Of a stretch of DNA of 21,840 bases, positions 14,822 through 21,840 are shown piece by piece; position 1 is the stretch's first letter; each line of letters opens with the position of its first letter. The notes under the pieces were generated by a model. It saw only the letters and a list, made by a program, of their open reading frames with translations. It was not told the DNA's origin and searched no databases. The stretch spans positions 1 through 21,840 of IMG/VR virus record IMGVR_UViG_3300020437_001549. One strand, given 5' to 3'. Source of the stretch: a virus. A program made the translations under genes and the position numbers.

Positions 14822-15208
14822 TTATGAAGGTTCTGTTGGCCAAGTTACATCATCAAGTGATGTAGCTGACTCAGTTATATCTCTTAGGGCTTGTCTGTAT
14901 GTACGCCATTCATCTGTCATAGTAACGTCACTGTTAGCCATCCAATCACTAGTGGCAATTCTCATGTTGCGTTCTTCTCTTAATAAACGCATAGGCTCTC
15001 CAGCTTCAAGTTCATCTGCTTTTGCTTTTACATCTTCCCAAGTACAACCCCAATCGCTTTCTTTTGTGCTTTCTATTGCCATACCATTAGCGTCTTCACC
15101 TGTTACTTTGGCATACATTGTAGCAAATTCTTCTTTGGTTGTGGGTTGGCCTCTGAGTACCCAACCGTCTATGCCTAGTTCTGTTAATGCTTTTGCTATA
15201 TATGTCAT
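14822..15208 (-). CDS. Phage tail (fibre) assembly chaperone
   Basis: 128 aa from the ATG at 15208, which has AAAGGA upstream. A longer in-frame start exists at 15301 but would run into the preceding fibre gene. The C-terminal third, RLLREERNMRIATSDWMANSD...WRTYRQALRDI (residues 74-111), is the hallmark of phage tail assembly chaperones (RxxRdxxLxxtDW...YRQaLRDi). The N-terminal part is helical and acidic. It lies directly after the fibre-gene array, as expected for a protein assisting fibre folding or attachment. The host-encoded acceptor and exact partner are unknown. Confidence 0.8.
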   Translation of the reverse strand: MTYIAKALTELGIDGWVLRGQPTTKEEFATMYAKVTGEDANGMAIESTKESDWGCTWEDVKAKADELEAGEPMRLLREERNMRIATSDWMANSDVTMTDEWRTYRQALRDITESATSLDDVTWPTEPS

Positions 15209-15222
15209 TTGTTGTTCCTTTG

Positions 15223-15726
15223 TTATCCTATAAAATTCATTTGCCAATACGTGTGGAATGTATTTGGTTGTATAATTACTTGAGATGCATTGAACACCCA
15301 CATTTGTATTTCATCACCGGCACTAAATCGTTTAGTAATTGCACCTTGATTCATATTAGAAACACCATTGTCAGTGCCTATTGCATCTTCTCTTGTACCA
15401 TTTACATTTACTGCTATTTGATTAGGGTTATTACTAGATGAATAAACATGACAACTAATAAACCATAGACCACCTAGTCCAGAAGGTATAGTATATGTAT
15501 TTGTTGATGTATTAAAAGCACTCATATTATCTTCTGGATCAAACACAAGTGAATTGTTAAAAGAATCAAATGGAACTTTTCCTGAACCAGCAGATATAGT
15601 AGCCGCTGAACTTAATCCAACTTTTAACATTGGAATTATGTTTTTAGTAATTATTCCATCGCTTCTAATCGCGATTGCATTAGTACCGTTTGTGTGTTGA
15701 ATGTTTTCTACTTTTAATGTACTCAT
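15223..15726 (-). CDS. Fibre-like virion protein, cassette 4
   Basis: 167 aa from the ATG at 15726. This start overlaps the previous stop as ATGA and gives the MSTLKVENIQ N-terminus shared with its neighbours; the longer frame to 15825 is ignored. The N-terminal 30-40 residues look like an attachment module. The rest is beta-rich (TISAGSGKVPFDSFNNS, NTYTIPSGLGGLWFISCHVY, QIAVNVNGTRED, GDEIQMWVFNAS), which fits a C1q/TNF-like receptor-binding jelly-roll domain. It lies directly before the assembly chaperone, suggesting it is the distal or last-assembled fibre piece. Confidence 0.72.
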   Translation of the reverse strand: MSTLKVENIQHTNGTNAIAIRSDGIITKNIIPMLKVGLSSAATISAGSGKVPFDSFNNSLVFDPEDNMSAFNTSTNTYTIPSGLGGLWFISCHVYSSSNNPNQIAVNVNGTREDAIGTDNGVSNMNQGAITKRFSAGDEIQMWVFNASQVIIQPNTFHTYWQMNFIG

Positions 15727-16238
15727 TGTGCAATCTCCGTTAAAATCATAGTTGACGTTGGAGTAACATTTCCATTTGAAGGTGCTTGATTCCAATAAAG
15801 AGGATGACCAGCATTTTGTGTCCATCCATATATTGAATATGTAATTTGATTTGTGCTACCAGCTGATTCAGTAAAATTCCAAGTCCAGATAGGACAATAC
15901 CAAAAACCTCTACTGCCAGCGGCGACAAATCCAGATCCAGTATGAGCGGCATTTCTTACCACTATCATTTGATTATGCAAAGATCCATTTTTTGCTAGTT
16001 GAATATATCCATCATAATAATCATGATGAACTGCATACCAATTTACTTGTACATGTATTAGACTGGTTGAAAATTTTGGAGTTATGCTTGTTCCACTCCA
16101 CATTTGTACTGCTGATGTTGAAGTTGTACTACTAGCTGTACTATATTCTCCAGTAACAGTTTGTATTGGATGTCCTGGAATCTTTACACCAGCATTGGTT
16201 GTTTTTTCAATGATGTTATTTACGCTGAGTGTACTCAT
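15723..16238 (-). CDS. Fibre-like virion protein, cassette 3
   Basis: 171 aa from the ATG at 16238 (ATGA overlap with the upstream gene). It has a conserved N-terminus MSTLSVNNIIEKT...VKIPGHPIQTV and ends in LTEIAQ, as cassette 2 ends in VMEIAQ. The middle is Ser/Thr-rich and beta-type with many Trp and Tyr (FWYCPIWTWNFTESAG), typical of a fibre tip. Paralogous to cassette 2: both contain SxSxxxMxxxxGxSxTPKxSTS-like segments after the IPGH motif. Confidence 0.72.
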   Translation of the reverse strand: MSTLSVNNIIEKTTNAGVKIPGHPIQTVTGEYSTASSTTSTSAVQMWSGTSITPKFSTSLIHVQVNWYAVHHDYYDGYIQLAKNGSLHNQMIVVRNAAHTGSGFVAAGSRGFWYCPIWTWNFTESAGSTNQITYSIYGWTQNAGHPLYWNQAPSNGNVTPTSTMILTEIAQ

Positions 16239-16747
16239 TGTGCGATCTCCATAACAACCATTGTATTTGTATCTTGTGCAGAAGTCCAAGTTAAAGTGCC
16301 AGCCCAATTAGTTGGATAATAAACTGTTCCATTAGTAGTAGTACGACATCCTTGTAATTTATAGACACAAGGATCAGTTGTGTTAGGTTCATCTACAAAT
16401 TGCATTGATATAAACTGATATGCGCCACTTAAATACATTCCAGCAGAACCACAAAGTGTCGTAAAACTTCCACCATTTATATTCCGCACTAACCTTAATG
16501 CTATTGCACTATTAGTTCCACTAGAACCGGCATCACCTGCTACTGACCATAAAATTTTACTAGTAGAATATTTTGGTGTAATAGTTACAGAAGCACCGGT
16601 TATATCTGACATTGAAGTTGAACTCGATGACCATTGAGTATTTGCACTCTTAGTGCTACTAACTACTTGAACAACATGTCCTGGAATGTGTACATCTGCG
16701 GCTGTTGATACACCTTGTAGTTGATCTACTTTTAATACACTTGCCAT
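16235..16747 (-). CDS. Fibre-like virion protein, cassette 2
   Basis: 170 aa from the ATG at 16747, which shares one base with the preceding TAA stop (TAATG). N-terminus MASVLKVDQLQG...VHIPGHVVQVV matches the attachment module of cassettes 3 and 4. It has a beta-rich body (VTITPKYSTSKILWSVAGDAG, ALRLVRNINGG) and C-terminal MEIAQ. Inferred to be a short fibre or receptor-binding protein. Confidence 0.72.
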   Translation of the reverse strand: MASVLKVDQLQGVSTAADVHIPGHVVQVVSSTKSANTQWSSSSTSMSDITGASVTITPKYSTSKILWSVAGDAGSSGTNSAIALRLVRNINGGSFTTLCGSAGMYLSGAYQFISMQFVDEPNTTDPCVYKLQGCRTTTNGTVYYPTNWAGTLTWTSAQDTNTMVVMEIAQ

Positions 16748-17769
16748 TACACCACCGTCCAATCACCGCTCACTGTAACTGTTACACCACTTGCAATAGT
16801 TACTGGTCCACCAGATACTGCATTTTCATTTGATGCCACAGTTGTATTTGTACTTATTGTATTACTATGTATTCTAATAGGACTGGTTTTTATTTCAGCA
16901 TCACTGGCTCCTTCTAACACTCCATCTTTTGTTAACTTCATGTTTAATGTAGGTGAACTAGTACCACTATTTGTTGCGAATTCTATATCAGCAGGCATAT
17001 TATTAGCACCCGGTGTACCATTCACTCTTGCTGAAATAGTTGCCCCATATGTATCTAAATCTGTACCATCATCACCAATAAAAAGAATTGATCCAAGTTG
17101 ATCATTGTCTTGCACTATTGTATAGCTTCCAACACTTGTATTTCTACTTTTGACTAAAGCTATTCCTGACGCATATTGTGATGTATCTCGTCTAACAGCC
17201 GCCAAGTAACTATTAAAACCAGAACCTATAACTTGTAATGCTGGTGTACCACCACTTATAGTAGTGTCAGCTGTTGAACTACCAATTACACCTGTGCCAG
17301 ATGCTGTAAGTGTACCAGTAACAGTGACACCAGTATTTGTAGTTTCTAATTTTTGACTTCCGTTGTAATAAAGTTCAACTTCGTAGCCAGGTTTTCCTAT
17401 AATCATATCAGATGTACCAGTTGCGTCTTGGATTCTAACCCAATTACCTCTGATTTGTATACCCGAAGAGTATACATTATTAATAACCATTTGATTCCCA
17501 CCAGGATTAGAAATTTTTAATAATTTAAATTGTGCATCACCACTGACATCTATAGTTCCTGTAATGTCGATATTGCCAGTGCCTGTTATATCATTGCTAT
17601 TCAAATCTAAGTTGCCACCTAGTTGTGGGGTTGTATCATTTACTACATCACCGCCTTGGGCAACTTCTAAACTAACTTTTTTGGTAGCATCATCATAAGT
17701 TAACACATAGTTGTCTTCACTTGATGTACCAGTAGCTGTAACATTTCTTAAATCTCCTGCCCTACTCAT
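16747..17769 (-). CDS. Fibre-like virion protein with NDTTPQLGG repeats, cassette 1
   Basis: 340 aa from the ATG at 17769, which overlaps the gp15-like stop as ATGA and has GGAG upstream. It contains VNDTTPQLGGNLDLNSNDI, ELYYNGSQKLETTNTGVTVTGTL and an AxIxARVNG...DIEFATNSG segment, all modules of marine phage tail fibres. The same modules appear in the 303-aa protein at 19198-20109, showing they are paralogues. No chaperone-type intramolecular peptidase is evident at the C-terminus. Confidence 0.75.
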   Translation of the reverse strand: MSRAGDLRNVTATGTSSEDNYVLTYDDATKKVSLEVAQGGDVVNDTTPQLGGNLDLNSNDITGTGNIDITGTIDVSGDAQFKLLKISNPGGNQMVINNVYSSGIQIRGNWVRIQDATGTSDMIIGKPGYEVELYYNGSQKLETTNTGVTVTGTLTASGTGVIGSSTADTTISGGTPALQVIGSGFNSYLAAVRRDTSQYASGIALVKSRNTSVGSYTIVQDNDQLGSILFIGDDGTDLDTYGATISARVNGTPGANNMPADIEFATNSGTSSPTLNMKLTKDGVLEGASDAEIKTSPIRIHSNTISTNTTVASNENAVSGGPVTIASGVTVTVSGDWTVV

Positions 17770-19169
17770 AAGTATATTCTCCAAAAACCAGGATTGTAAG
17801 TGCCTTCAAAAGCATTGACCCAAGCAGTACCGTCATATTTTAATCTATCTAATGTAGTTGTATTTGTAACATATTGGAAAGTTGAACCATTCATACTTGC
17901 ATCAAAAACAATATTCCATTGATTTGTTCCTACACTGTACTGAATTATATCGTTCTTCTTAGCATTACTACCTAGCCAACCTGCACCTCCGGCTACATCT
18001 TCTGTTAACAAATATCTTTGACCGTCAACCACCGCGGCAAGTGTGCCATCTCCTGGTTGATTTGTTTGTGGATTTATCACAGAATCAACCGCAGTTTGTG
18101 TCATAGTTGGAAATGTATTTGTATCCATTGTTATGTCTAATATATTTGGATCATTGGTATTAACTTTAATTGTACCAACAATATCACCTTCTGTCACTCC
18201 TGGATTATTAGTTTGCTTTAACCTCAATTGACTTATGTCATCTCTAAATTCACCAAAAGGTTTAAATATTTCTTTCCATTCTAAGATACCATTTGGTCCT
18301 GTATTCGTTCCACTTTCGCTTAGTAATTGTGCAGAGCCATCTCCACTAGAGTTCATTGTAAACCGCATTTTGTAATTATCTAGTGTTACAACTTTGTAAC
18401 TTGTAAATAATGGCAAATAACTATTTCCTACTCTTAGTGCGGCTAATCCTGCTTCGTCTGTATCATTGATGTTATCAATAATAGTATGGATAATAGTTTG
18501 CTTTGTAACTTTTGCTGGTGGGTTAATAAGAACAGGCATTGTAAATGTCATCGTACTGATATCTATTATATCATCAACACCACTTGGAATTGCTCTCATA
18601 CTCCATGTGCTTGCAATTAGTTCTACATAGCTTAATGTACTCCAATCCAACGCATTATTACTGGTATGTATATTAAGCGTAGGATTAAACAATACAAGTA
18701 TTTGTTCTAGTAATTGTAATTTTTGTTCTGTATTTGATGTCCATATATCAACTTGCATTGTAAGATTATATGGAACAGGTTGATGTCTCTTTATACTGTA
18801 AGCATTACCTTGCTCATTTACATAACTATTAGTCGCTTCGTCATATTTCTTTTCATATACTGGTAAAGTTTCTTCATATTGAGCAAATGTTCTTCTGTCT
18901 GGTGCAGTTTCTAATCCTGTGACATGACAACTAATAAAAGGCGTTGTTTGAACCATGTTTTCTGAATTTTCTCTTACAATGTGTGCCGCCATTCTACTAA
19001 CATCACCGTAACGTACCGGAGCAGTTTGATAAACAACATTACCTGCACTATCACTGTGCATAGCTACTTGAAAACCAGCAAATATTCTAATAAACTGTTG
19101 AATATATCTACGAAGCTGTTTATCGTAGAAGTAAGGTACTGCTGTTAGTTTTGAGCTTGTATATGCCAT
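17766..19169 (-). CDS. gp15: Tail sheath stabilizer and completion protein (T4 gp15-like) with C-terminal extension
   Basis: 467 aa. Residues 10-225 align with T4 gp15 in outline: YFYDKQLRRYIQQFIRIF at the N-terminus (T4: YFYNSSFRRYATLMGDLF), a PVRYGDVSRM segment, ETLP near residue 100, PVPYNLTMQVDIWTSNTEQKLQLLEQILVLFNPTLNI (T4: MIYELSIFTRYEDDMFQIVEQILPYFQP), then IDDIIDISTMTFTMPVLINPP-like strands. gp15 caps the contracted-type tail and binds neck proteins. After residue 225 there are about 240 extra residues, beta-rich and fibre-like, that T4 gp15 lacks. Neighbours fit the T4 order 13-14-15, with a fibre gene inserted between 14 and 15. Confidence 0.85.
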   Translation of the reverse strand: MAYTSSKLTAVPYFYDKQLRRYIQQFIRIFAGFQVAMHSDSAGNVVYQTAPVRYGDVSRMAAHIVRENSENMVQTTPFISCHVTGLETAPDRRTFAQYEETLPVYEKKYDEATNSYVNEQGNAYSIKRHQPVPYNLTMQVDIWTSNTEQKLQLLEQILVLFNPTLNIHTSNNALDWSTLSYVELIASTWSMRAIPSGVDDIIDISTMTFTMPVLINPPAKVTKQTIIHTIIDNINDTDEAGLAALRVGNSYLPLFTSYKVVTLDNYKMRFTMNSSGDGSAQLLSESGTNTGPNGILEWKEIFKPFGEFRDDISQLRLKQTNNPGVTEGDIVGTIKVNTNDPNILDITMDTNTFPTMTQTAVDSVINPQTNQPGDGTLAAVVDGQRYLLTEDVAGGAGWLGSNAKKNDIIQYSVGTNQWNIVFDASMNGSTFQYVTNTTTLDRLKYDGTAWVNAFEGTYNPGFWRIYL

Positions 19170-19197
19170 ATTATCTTATCTCTCACTTCATCAATGA

Positions 19198-20109
19198 TTA
19201 AACTGCGGCTAGTGCCACTTTCTTCCAACCACTTGCTGTTTTGATATAAAGAAAATTATCATCATAGCGTATTGCGCCTTGATCGCCAGGATCACCGCTT
19301 GCCGTTGGTGCTGTACCTGGTGTAGCTAATACCAATTCACCATTCACTTTAGCACCAGTATATGTAACTCTAAAACGTTCTGCTAAACTGACTCCGTCAT
19401 ATACTTGAAATGCAAGTTCATTTGAAGTTCCTGCTGTACCATCAAAGTCAATACTTGCACCAATAGTGCCTCCTTGTCCTTTGAAACGTAGTGTTGGAAC
19501 ATTGGCATTGTCAGTTCTTTTGAGTGTTAGATGAGGAGTTGCACCTTCTGTGTGCAATTCATCAACTACTGTTACACCACTTGTTGATGTATTCAACTTT
19601 TGTACATCATTATGATAAAGTACAACTTCACCACCGCCAACACCTTTTATCATTTTCTTCGTGCTACTATCAGTAGAAAGTATAACATTATCGTCACTTT
19701 GAAGATATAGGCTTCCGGTTCCTGTTTCTCGTATTATTGAATGACCACCATTGTGGAATATTTTAAGATCACCGTTATCGCCAAACTCTGCATTTACTGA
19801 ATCTGCAAAAGTAATTTTGTTGCCGTTGGTATCTAAATCGCCACCTAACTGTGGTGTTGTATCATTAATTAAATCACTCGAACCTACAATAAATTTGTTT
19901 TGCCCTGCATCATATTTTATAATACTATCTGCTGAAACTCCAGTTAAATCTACATCATTTAGATTACCAATACTAGAACTTGCTACTTGTGATGCTGACT
20001 GATTTGCCATTTCTAGTATGTTTACTCTATTATCTAAATCATCAAAGTTGCCGTCCAACTCTAAATGAGTTAATTCACTTCCTTTAACTAGTCTTTTTAC
20101 TATTGCCAT
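19198..20109 (-). CDS. Fibre-like virion protein (NDTTPQLGG family)
   Basis: 303 aa starting at an ATG with a strong AAGGAG site, 10 nt behind the gp14-like stop. It has an N-terminal helical stretch (ELTHLELDGNFDDLDNRVNILEMANQ, residues 12-37) that could form a trimeric coiled coil, then INDTTPQLGGDLDTNGNKI, GDNGDLKIFHNGGHSIIRE, VVLYHNDVQKLNTSTSGVTVVDEL and a C-terminal AIRYDDNFLYIKTASGWKKVAL. These modules are frequent in tail fibres of marine T4-like phages. Paralogous to the 340-aa protein at 16747-17769. It sits between gp14 and gp15 homologues, so it may be a whisker or collar fibre rather than a baseplate fibre; this is inference from position. Confidence 0.75.
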   Translation of the reverse strand: MAIVKRLVKGSELTHLELDGNFDDLDNRVNILEMANQSASQVASSSIGNLNDVDLTGVSADSIIKYDAGQNKFIVGSSDLINDTTPQLGGDLDTNGNKITFADSVNAEFGDNGDLKIFHNGGHSIIRETGTGSLYLQSDDNVILSTDSSTKKMIKGVGGGEVVLYHNDVQKLNTSTSGVTVVDELHTEGATPHLTLKRTDNANVPTLRFKGQGGTIGASIDFDGTAGTSNELAFQVYDGVSLAERFRVTYTGAKVNGELVLATPGTAPTASGDPGDQGAIRYDDNFLYIKTASGWKKVALAAV

Positions 20110-20119
20110 TTTATTCTCC

Positions 20120-21265
20120 TTAAGATGCTACATAACCTTTTGCGACATAACCTTGTGCAACAAATCCAGATGTCTGGATTTTATTGTCAGGACGGGCAGG
20201 TATTACTCCGCTCATTGCTTGTAGTTCTTTACTTTCTCTATCATTTACTACGGTTGTATTATTGTTAAAGATGTACTCACTTGCATTATAAGTCTTATCA
20301 GTCCAAGTTTGATCTGTAATATTATCATACAATCTGTGCCATCTGTTTCCACGTCTCACAAATAATCTATTAGGATTAAAGTCTGTTCTAATGAAATAAT
20401 CTCCTTCATTTGGATTACTAGGAAATTGATCTCCACTTGCAATACTTTCACCGTGATTGTAATTGCTTTGTTGATTTACAATACCTCCAGAAGTTGGAAA
20501 GTCATAACCAAATAAATGTTCTGTCAATGCAGTTCCTGTTGGATCTTCTGCATCAGCGGCTTCAACAATAGCATCACTTATATTAAATTCTGTTTTATAT
20601 GTACTAAGGTCAGCTTTAAGAGTTTCTTCACTACCATCTCCAAGTATATCGTAGTATTCCTGGCTGTCTGTAAGTGGACTTAGTTTTACTCTCCAAATGT
20701 GTGGATACCAGGTTTGGCTAAAACCTTCTGCACCTCTGTTTGCATCATTTACGACATAATATTTGTTGATTGCTTTTTTGTCTGCATTCAACAATAATGC
20801 ATCTCTTAGATGAGGAAGTTCTAGTACATCACCTGGCATCAATCTTCTGCCCATTATTTCAACCATTTCATTCATATGGAATGTCATATACAACATGTCA
20901 TTGCTAAGAAATAATCCAAATTGTGTCAGGTCAAAATCTGTATCTTGTACATTATATACACCACGTAATTCATAAATGTCTTTATCGTATTTTCTATCTC
21001 TGTTTTCCATAAACAGTAGATCCTGAACTTTAGTTTCATTTATAATGCCTTCAACATTTATAAACTCACCGCTAAGTGGATCTACTTCTCTGCCATCAAT
21101 ATAATTTGGTTGTGCAGGATCATTTTTGTCCTGTGTAACAGCTGGACCTAAATATTTGTGTACATGTACACCTGTACCACCAACACTAAACTGCTCACGG
21201 ATATTGCGATCCATGTAGTGATAATCGTTCGTTTTGGTCGGTTTGTATAAACTTAAACGTGGCAT
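20120..21265 (-). CDS. gp14: Neck protein, T4 gp14-like
   Basis: 381 aa from the ATG at 21265. The frame is open further upstream to 21418, but the extension is Phe/Ser/Cys-rich, runs over a divergent gene, and MPRLSLYKPTKTNDY looks like a natural start. GGTGVHVHKYLGP, LFMENRDRKYDKDIYELRGVYN, FDLTQFGLFLSNDMLYMTFHMNEM and LMPGDVLELPHLRDALLL resemble neck/head-completion proteins annotated as gp14 in marine T4-like phages (GDxLxxPhl..aLf and WxPhIWRVK are the best parts). It lies upstream of the gp15-like gene, as in T4. A tail of short repeats (GFVAQGYVAKGYVAS) ends the protein. The assignment to gp14 rather than another neck protein is from memory and moderately sure. Confidence 0.65.
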   Translation of the reverse strand: MPRLSLYKPTKTNDYHYMDRNIREQFSVGGTGVHVHKYLGPAVTQDKNDPAQPNYIDGREVDPLSGEFINVEGIINETKVQDLLFMENRDRKYDKDIYELRGVYNVQDTDFDLTQFGLFLSNDMLYMTFHMNEMVEIMGRRLMPGDVLELPHLRDALLLNADKKAINKYYVVNDANRGAEGFSQTWYPHIWRVKLSPLTDSQEYYDILGDGSEETLKADLSTYKTEFNISDAIVEAADAEDPTGTALTEHLFGYDFPTSGGIVNQQSNYNHGESIASGDQFPSNPNEGDYFIRTDFNPNRLFVRRGNRWHRLYDNITDQTWTDKTYNASEYIFNNNTTVVNDRESKELQAMSGVIPARPDNKIQTSGFVAQGYVAKGYVAS

Positions 21266-21270
21266 ACACT

Positions 21271-21278
21271 TATTTATC
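21271..21278 (-). promoter_or_regulatory. T4-late-type promoter octamer GATAAATA for the structural operon
   Basis: On the minus strand GATAAATA differs from TATAAATA at one variable base. Placing it at -13 to -6 puts the transcription start at 21265, the A of the gp14-like ATG, the same geometry as before the hemA operon. All genes down to the Nudix hydrolase could be read from here, since most gaps are 0-30 bp. Confidence 0.55.
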
Positions 21279-21291
21279 GATATCTTAGAGG

Positions 21292-21319
21292 TTGACAAAA
21301 TTACAAAAGATGCTAAATT
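21292..21319 (+). promoter_or_regulatory. Sigma70-like promoter TTGACA-16-TAAATT
   Basis: TTGACA (21292-21297) is followed after 16 bp by TAAATT (21314-21319) with an extended -10 TG (21311-21312). The 12-mer TGCTAAATTAGT (21311-21322) is identical to that in the promoter upstream of the GT9 gene. It drives the gene starting at 21350. Confidence 0.55.
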
Positions 21320-21349
21320 AGTTAGTACAGACACGAACAGAGAGGCATT

Positions 21350-21840
21350 ATGGCTATTCCGAAAAGCACAAAAAAACGTAAAGTAAAACTCGCAAGGCGA
21401 AATATTAAAGGCTTGCAAGCACCTAGTTTTGAAGGTTGGGAAAAATTAAGTGGTGAGAAATTACATAGACTTAAACGTAATGTAAACGATTTTTGGTATA
21501 TGAATTACAAACATACTGAAAATATTGAGCATATGTTTACATGGATGAAACAGAATGGATATACAAAGTCAGAAATATCTAGTGCAAAAAAGGCGGCAAA
21601 ACATGAAGGACTTGTAGGCATTTATTGTAAAATGTTGTTAGACGGATGTCCTGATTTTGTACAAGCTGAAGATGATTATTGGCAAACACTTGCCGGCACA
21701 ATGGGCTCAATAAAGCCTATGACAGATTATATCAAACCTAAGGTTGCTGAATTAATTGAACAAGGTCAAGATATAATAGAAGAGAAAAAAGCAGATGAAA
21801 AGTCAAAAAAGAAAGCATATGTCCCAAGTATTCAAGAACG
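21350..21840 (+). CDS. Hypothetical protein, basic N-terminus, 3' end outside window
   Basis: 163 codons are visible from the ATG at 21350, with AGAGG upstream. The frame is open to the window edge. The protein begins with a very basic stretch (PKSTKKRKVKLARRNIKG, residues 4-21) and continues with helical, Trp/Tyr/Lys-rich sequence (FEGWEKLSGEKLHRLKRNVNDFWYMNYK; FTWMKQNGYTKSEISSAKKAAKHEG). Residues after about 130 are charged (EEKKADEKSKKKAYVPSIQER). I do not recognise the family. The basic tail suggests nucleic-acid binding, and YTKSEISSAKKAA resembles a helix-turn-helix-like element, but this is weak. It is divergent from the structural operon and has its own sigma70-like promoter, so early expression is likely. 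Confidence 0.65.
   Translation, partial: MAIPKSTKKRKVKLARRNIKGLQAPSFEGWEKLSGEKLHRLKRNVNDFWYMNYKHTENIEHMFTWMKQNGYTKSEISSAKKAAKHEGLVGIYCKMLLDGCPDFVQAEDDYWQTLAGTMGSIKPMTDYIKPKVAELIEQGQDIIEEKKADEKSKKKAYVPSIQE

Noticed and set aside
15723-16307. Longer N-termini for the fibre cassettes (from 16307, 15825, 17784, 16762) and chaperone (from 15301).
   Set aside because: The extensions overlap the preceding genes, while the inner ATGs give conserved N-termini and 1-4 bp start/stop overlaps or a ribosome-binding site.
21266-21418. Extension of the gp14-like protein to 21418.
   Set aside because: It runs antisense across a promoter and the start of the divergent gene and has unnatural composition (Phe, Ser and Cys-rich).
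1-21840. tRNA genes, CRISPR arrays, insertion sequences, integrase or attachment sites.
   Set aside because: No cloverleaf, no spaced repeats, no transposase or recombinase seen on either strand by eye; the DNA is almost wholly coding.

Overview
The window looks like part of the genome of a marine T4-like myovirus. It is AT-rich and very densely packed, with no intergenic gap as long as 100 bp and many 1-4 bp start/stop overlaps. It carries a T4 gp15 (tail sheath stabilizer) homologue, a probable gp14 neck protein, many fibre-like virion proteins, and T4-late-type promoter octamers (NATAAATA). There are no photosynthesis genes. The metabolic genes include an alphaproteobacterial-type 5-aminolevulinate synthase (Shemin pathway), so a heterotrophic marine alphaproteobacterium is a more likely host than a cyanobacterium. 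That host call is inference.

Layout. (A) 1-6978, plus strand: the 3' part of a large fibre or baseplate-associated structural protein, two paralogous and extremely cysteine-rich adhesin-like proteins, and a hypothetical acidic protein. (B) 7065-9948, plus strand: a GT9 (heptosyltransferase-fold) glycosyltransferase and a NodU/CmcH-type O-carbamoyltransferase, behind a sigma70-like promoter with a palindromic -10 region. (C) 9911-11905, minus strand: a small unknown ORF, hemA (5-aminolevulinate synthase) and a PcyX-like ferredoxin-dependent bilin reductase, behind a perfect T4-late octamer. (D) 11976-14376, plus strand: hldD, hldE and a cupin in a GTGA/ATGA-coupled operon behind a perfect consensus sigma70 promoter (TTGACA-17-TATAAT), ending near a possible terminator. 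(E) 14362-21265, minus strand: a structural operon transcribed gp14, fibre protein, gp15, four fibre-like proteins, tail assembly chaperone, Nudix hydrolase. (F) 21350 to the end, plus strand: an unknown gene, cut by the window edge, with its own sigma70-like promoter.

How the genes may work together. B and D form a split surface-glycan system: HldE and HldD make ADP-heptose, a GT9 enzyme could transfer it, and a carbamoyltransferase could cap the product. Their promoters look host-sigma70 dependent, so early. C is a tetrapyrrole/bilin module that makes ALA, the first committed haem precursor, and encodes the enzyme that would reduce biliverdin. The linking haem oxygenase is not in the window. 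Its promoter looks late. The whole accessory block B-D sits between two blocks of virion genes. Phage hemA and pcyX have been reported before from aquatic viral sequences (recalled, not checked). The less familiar points here are their coupling in one late operon with a small leader ORF, the back-to-back early/late promoter pair with the ADP-heptose operon, the possible leaderless late transcripts, and the cysteine-loaded twin adhesins.
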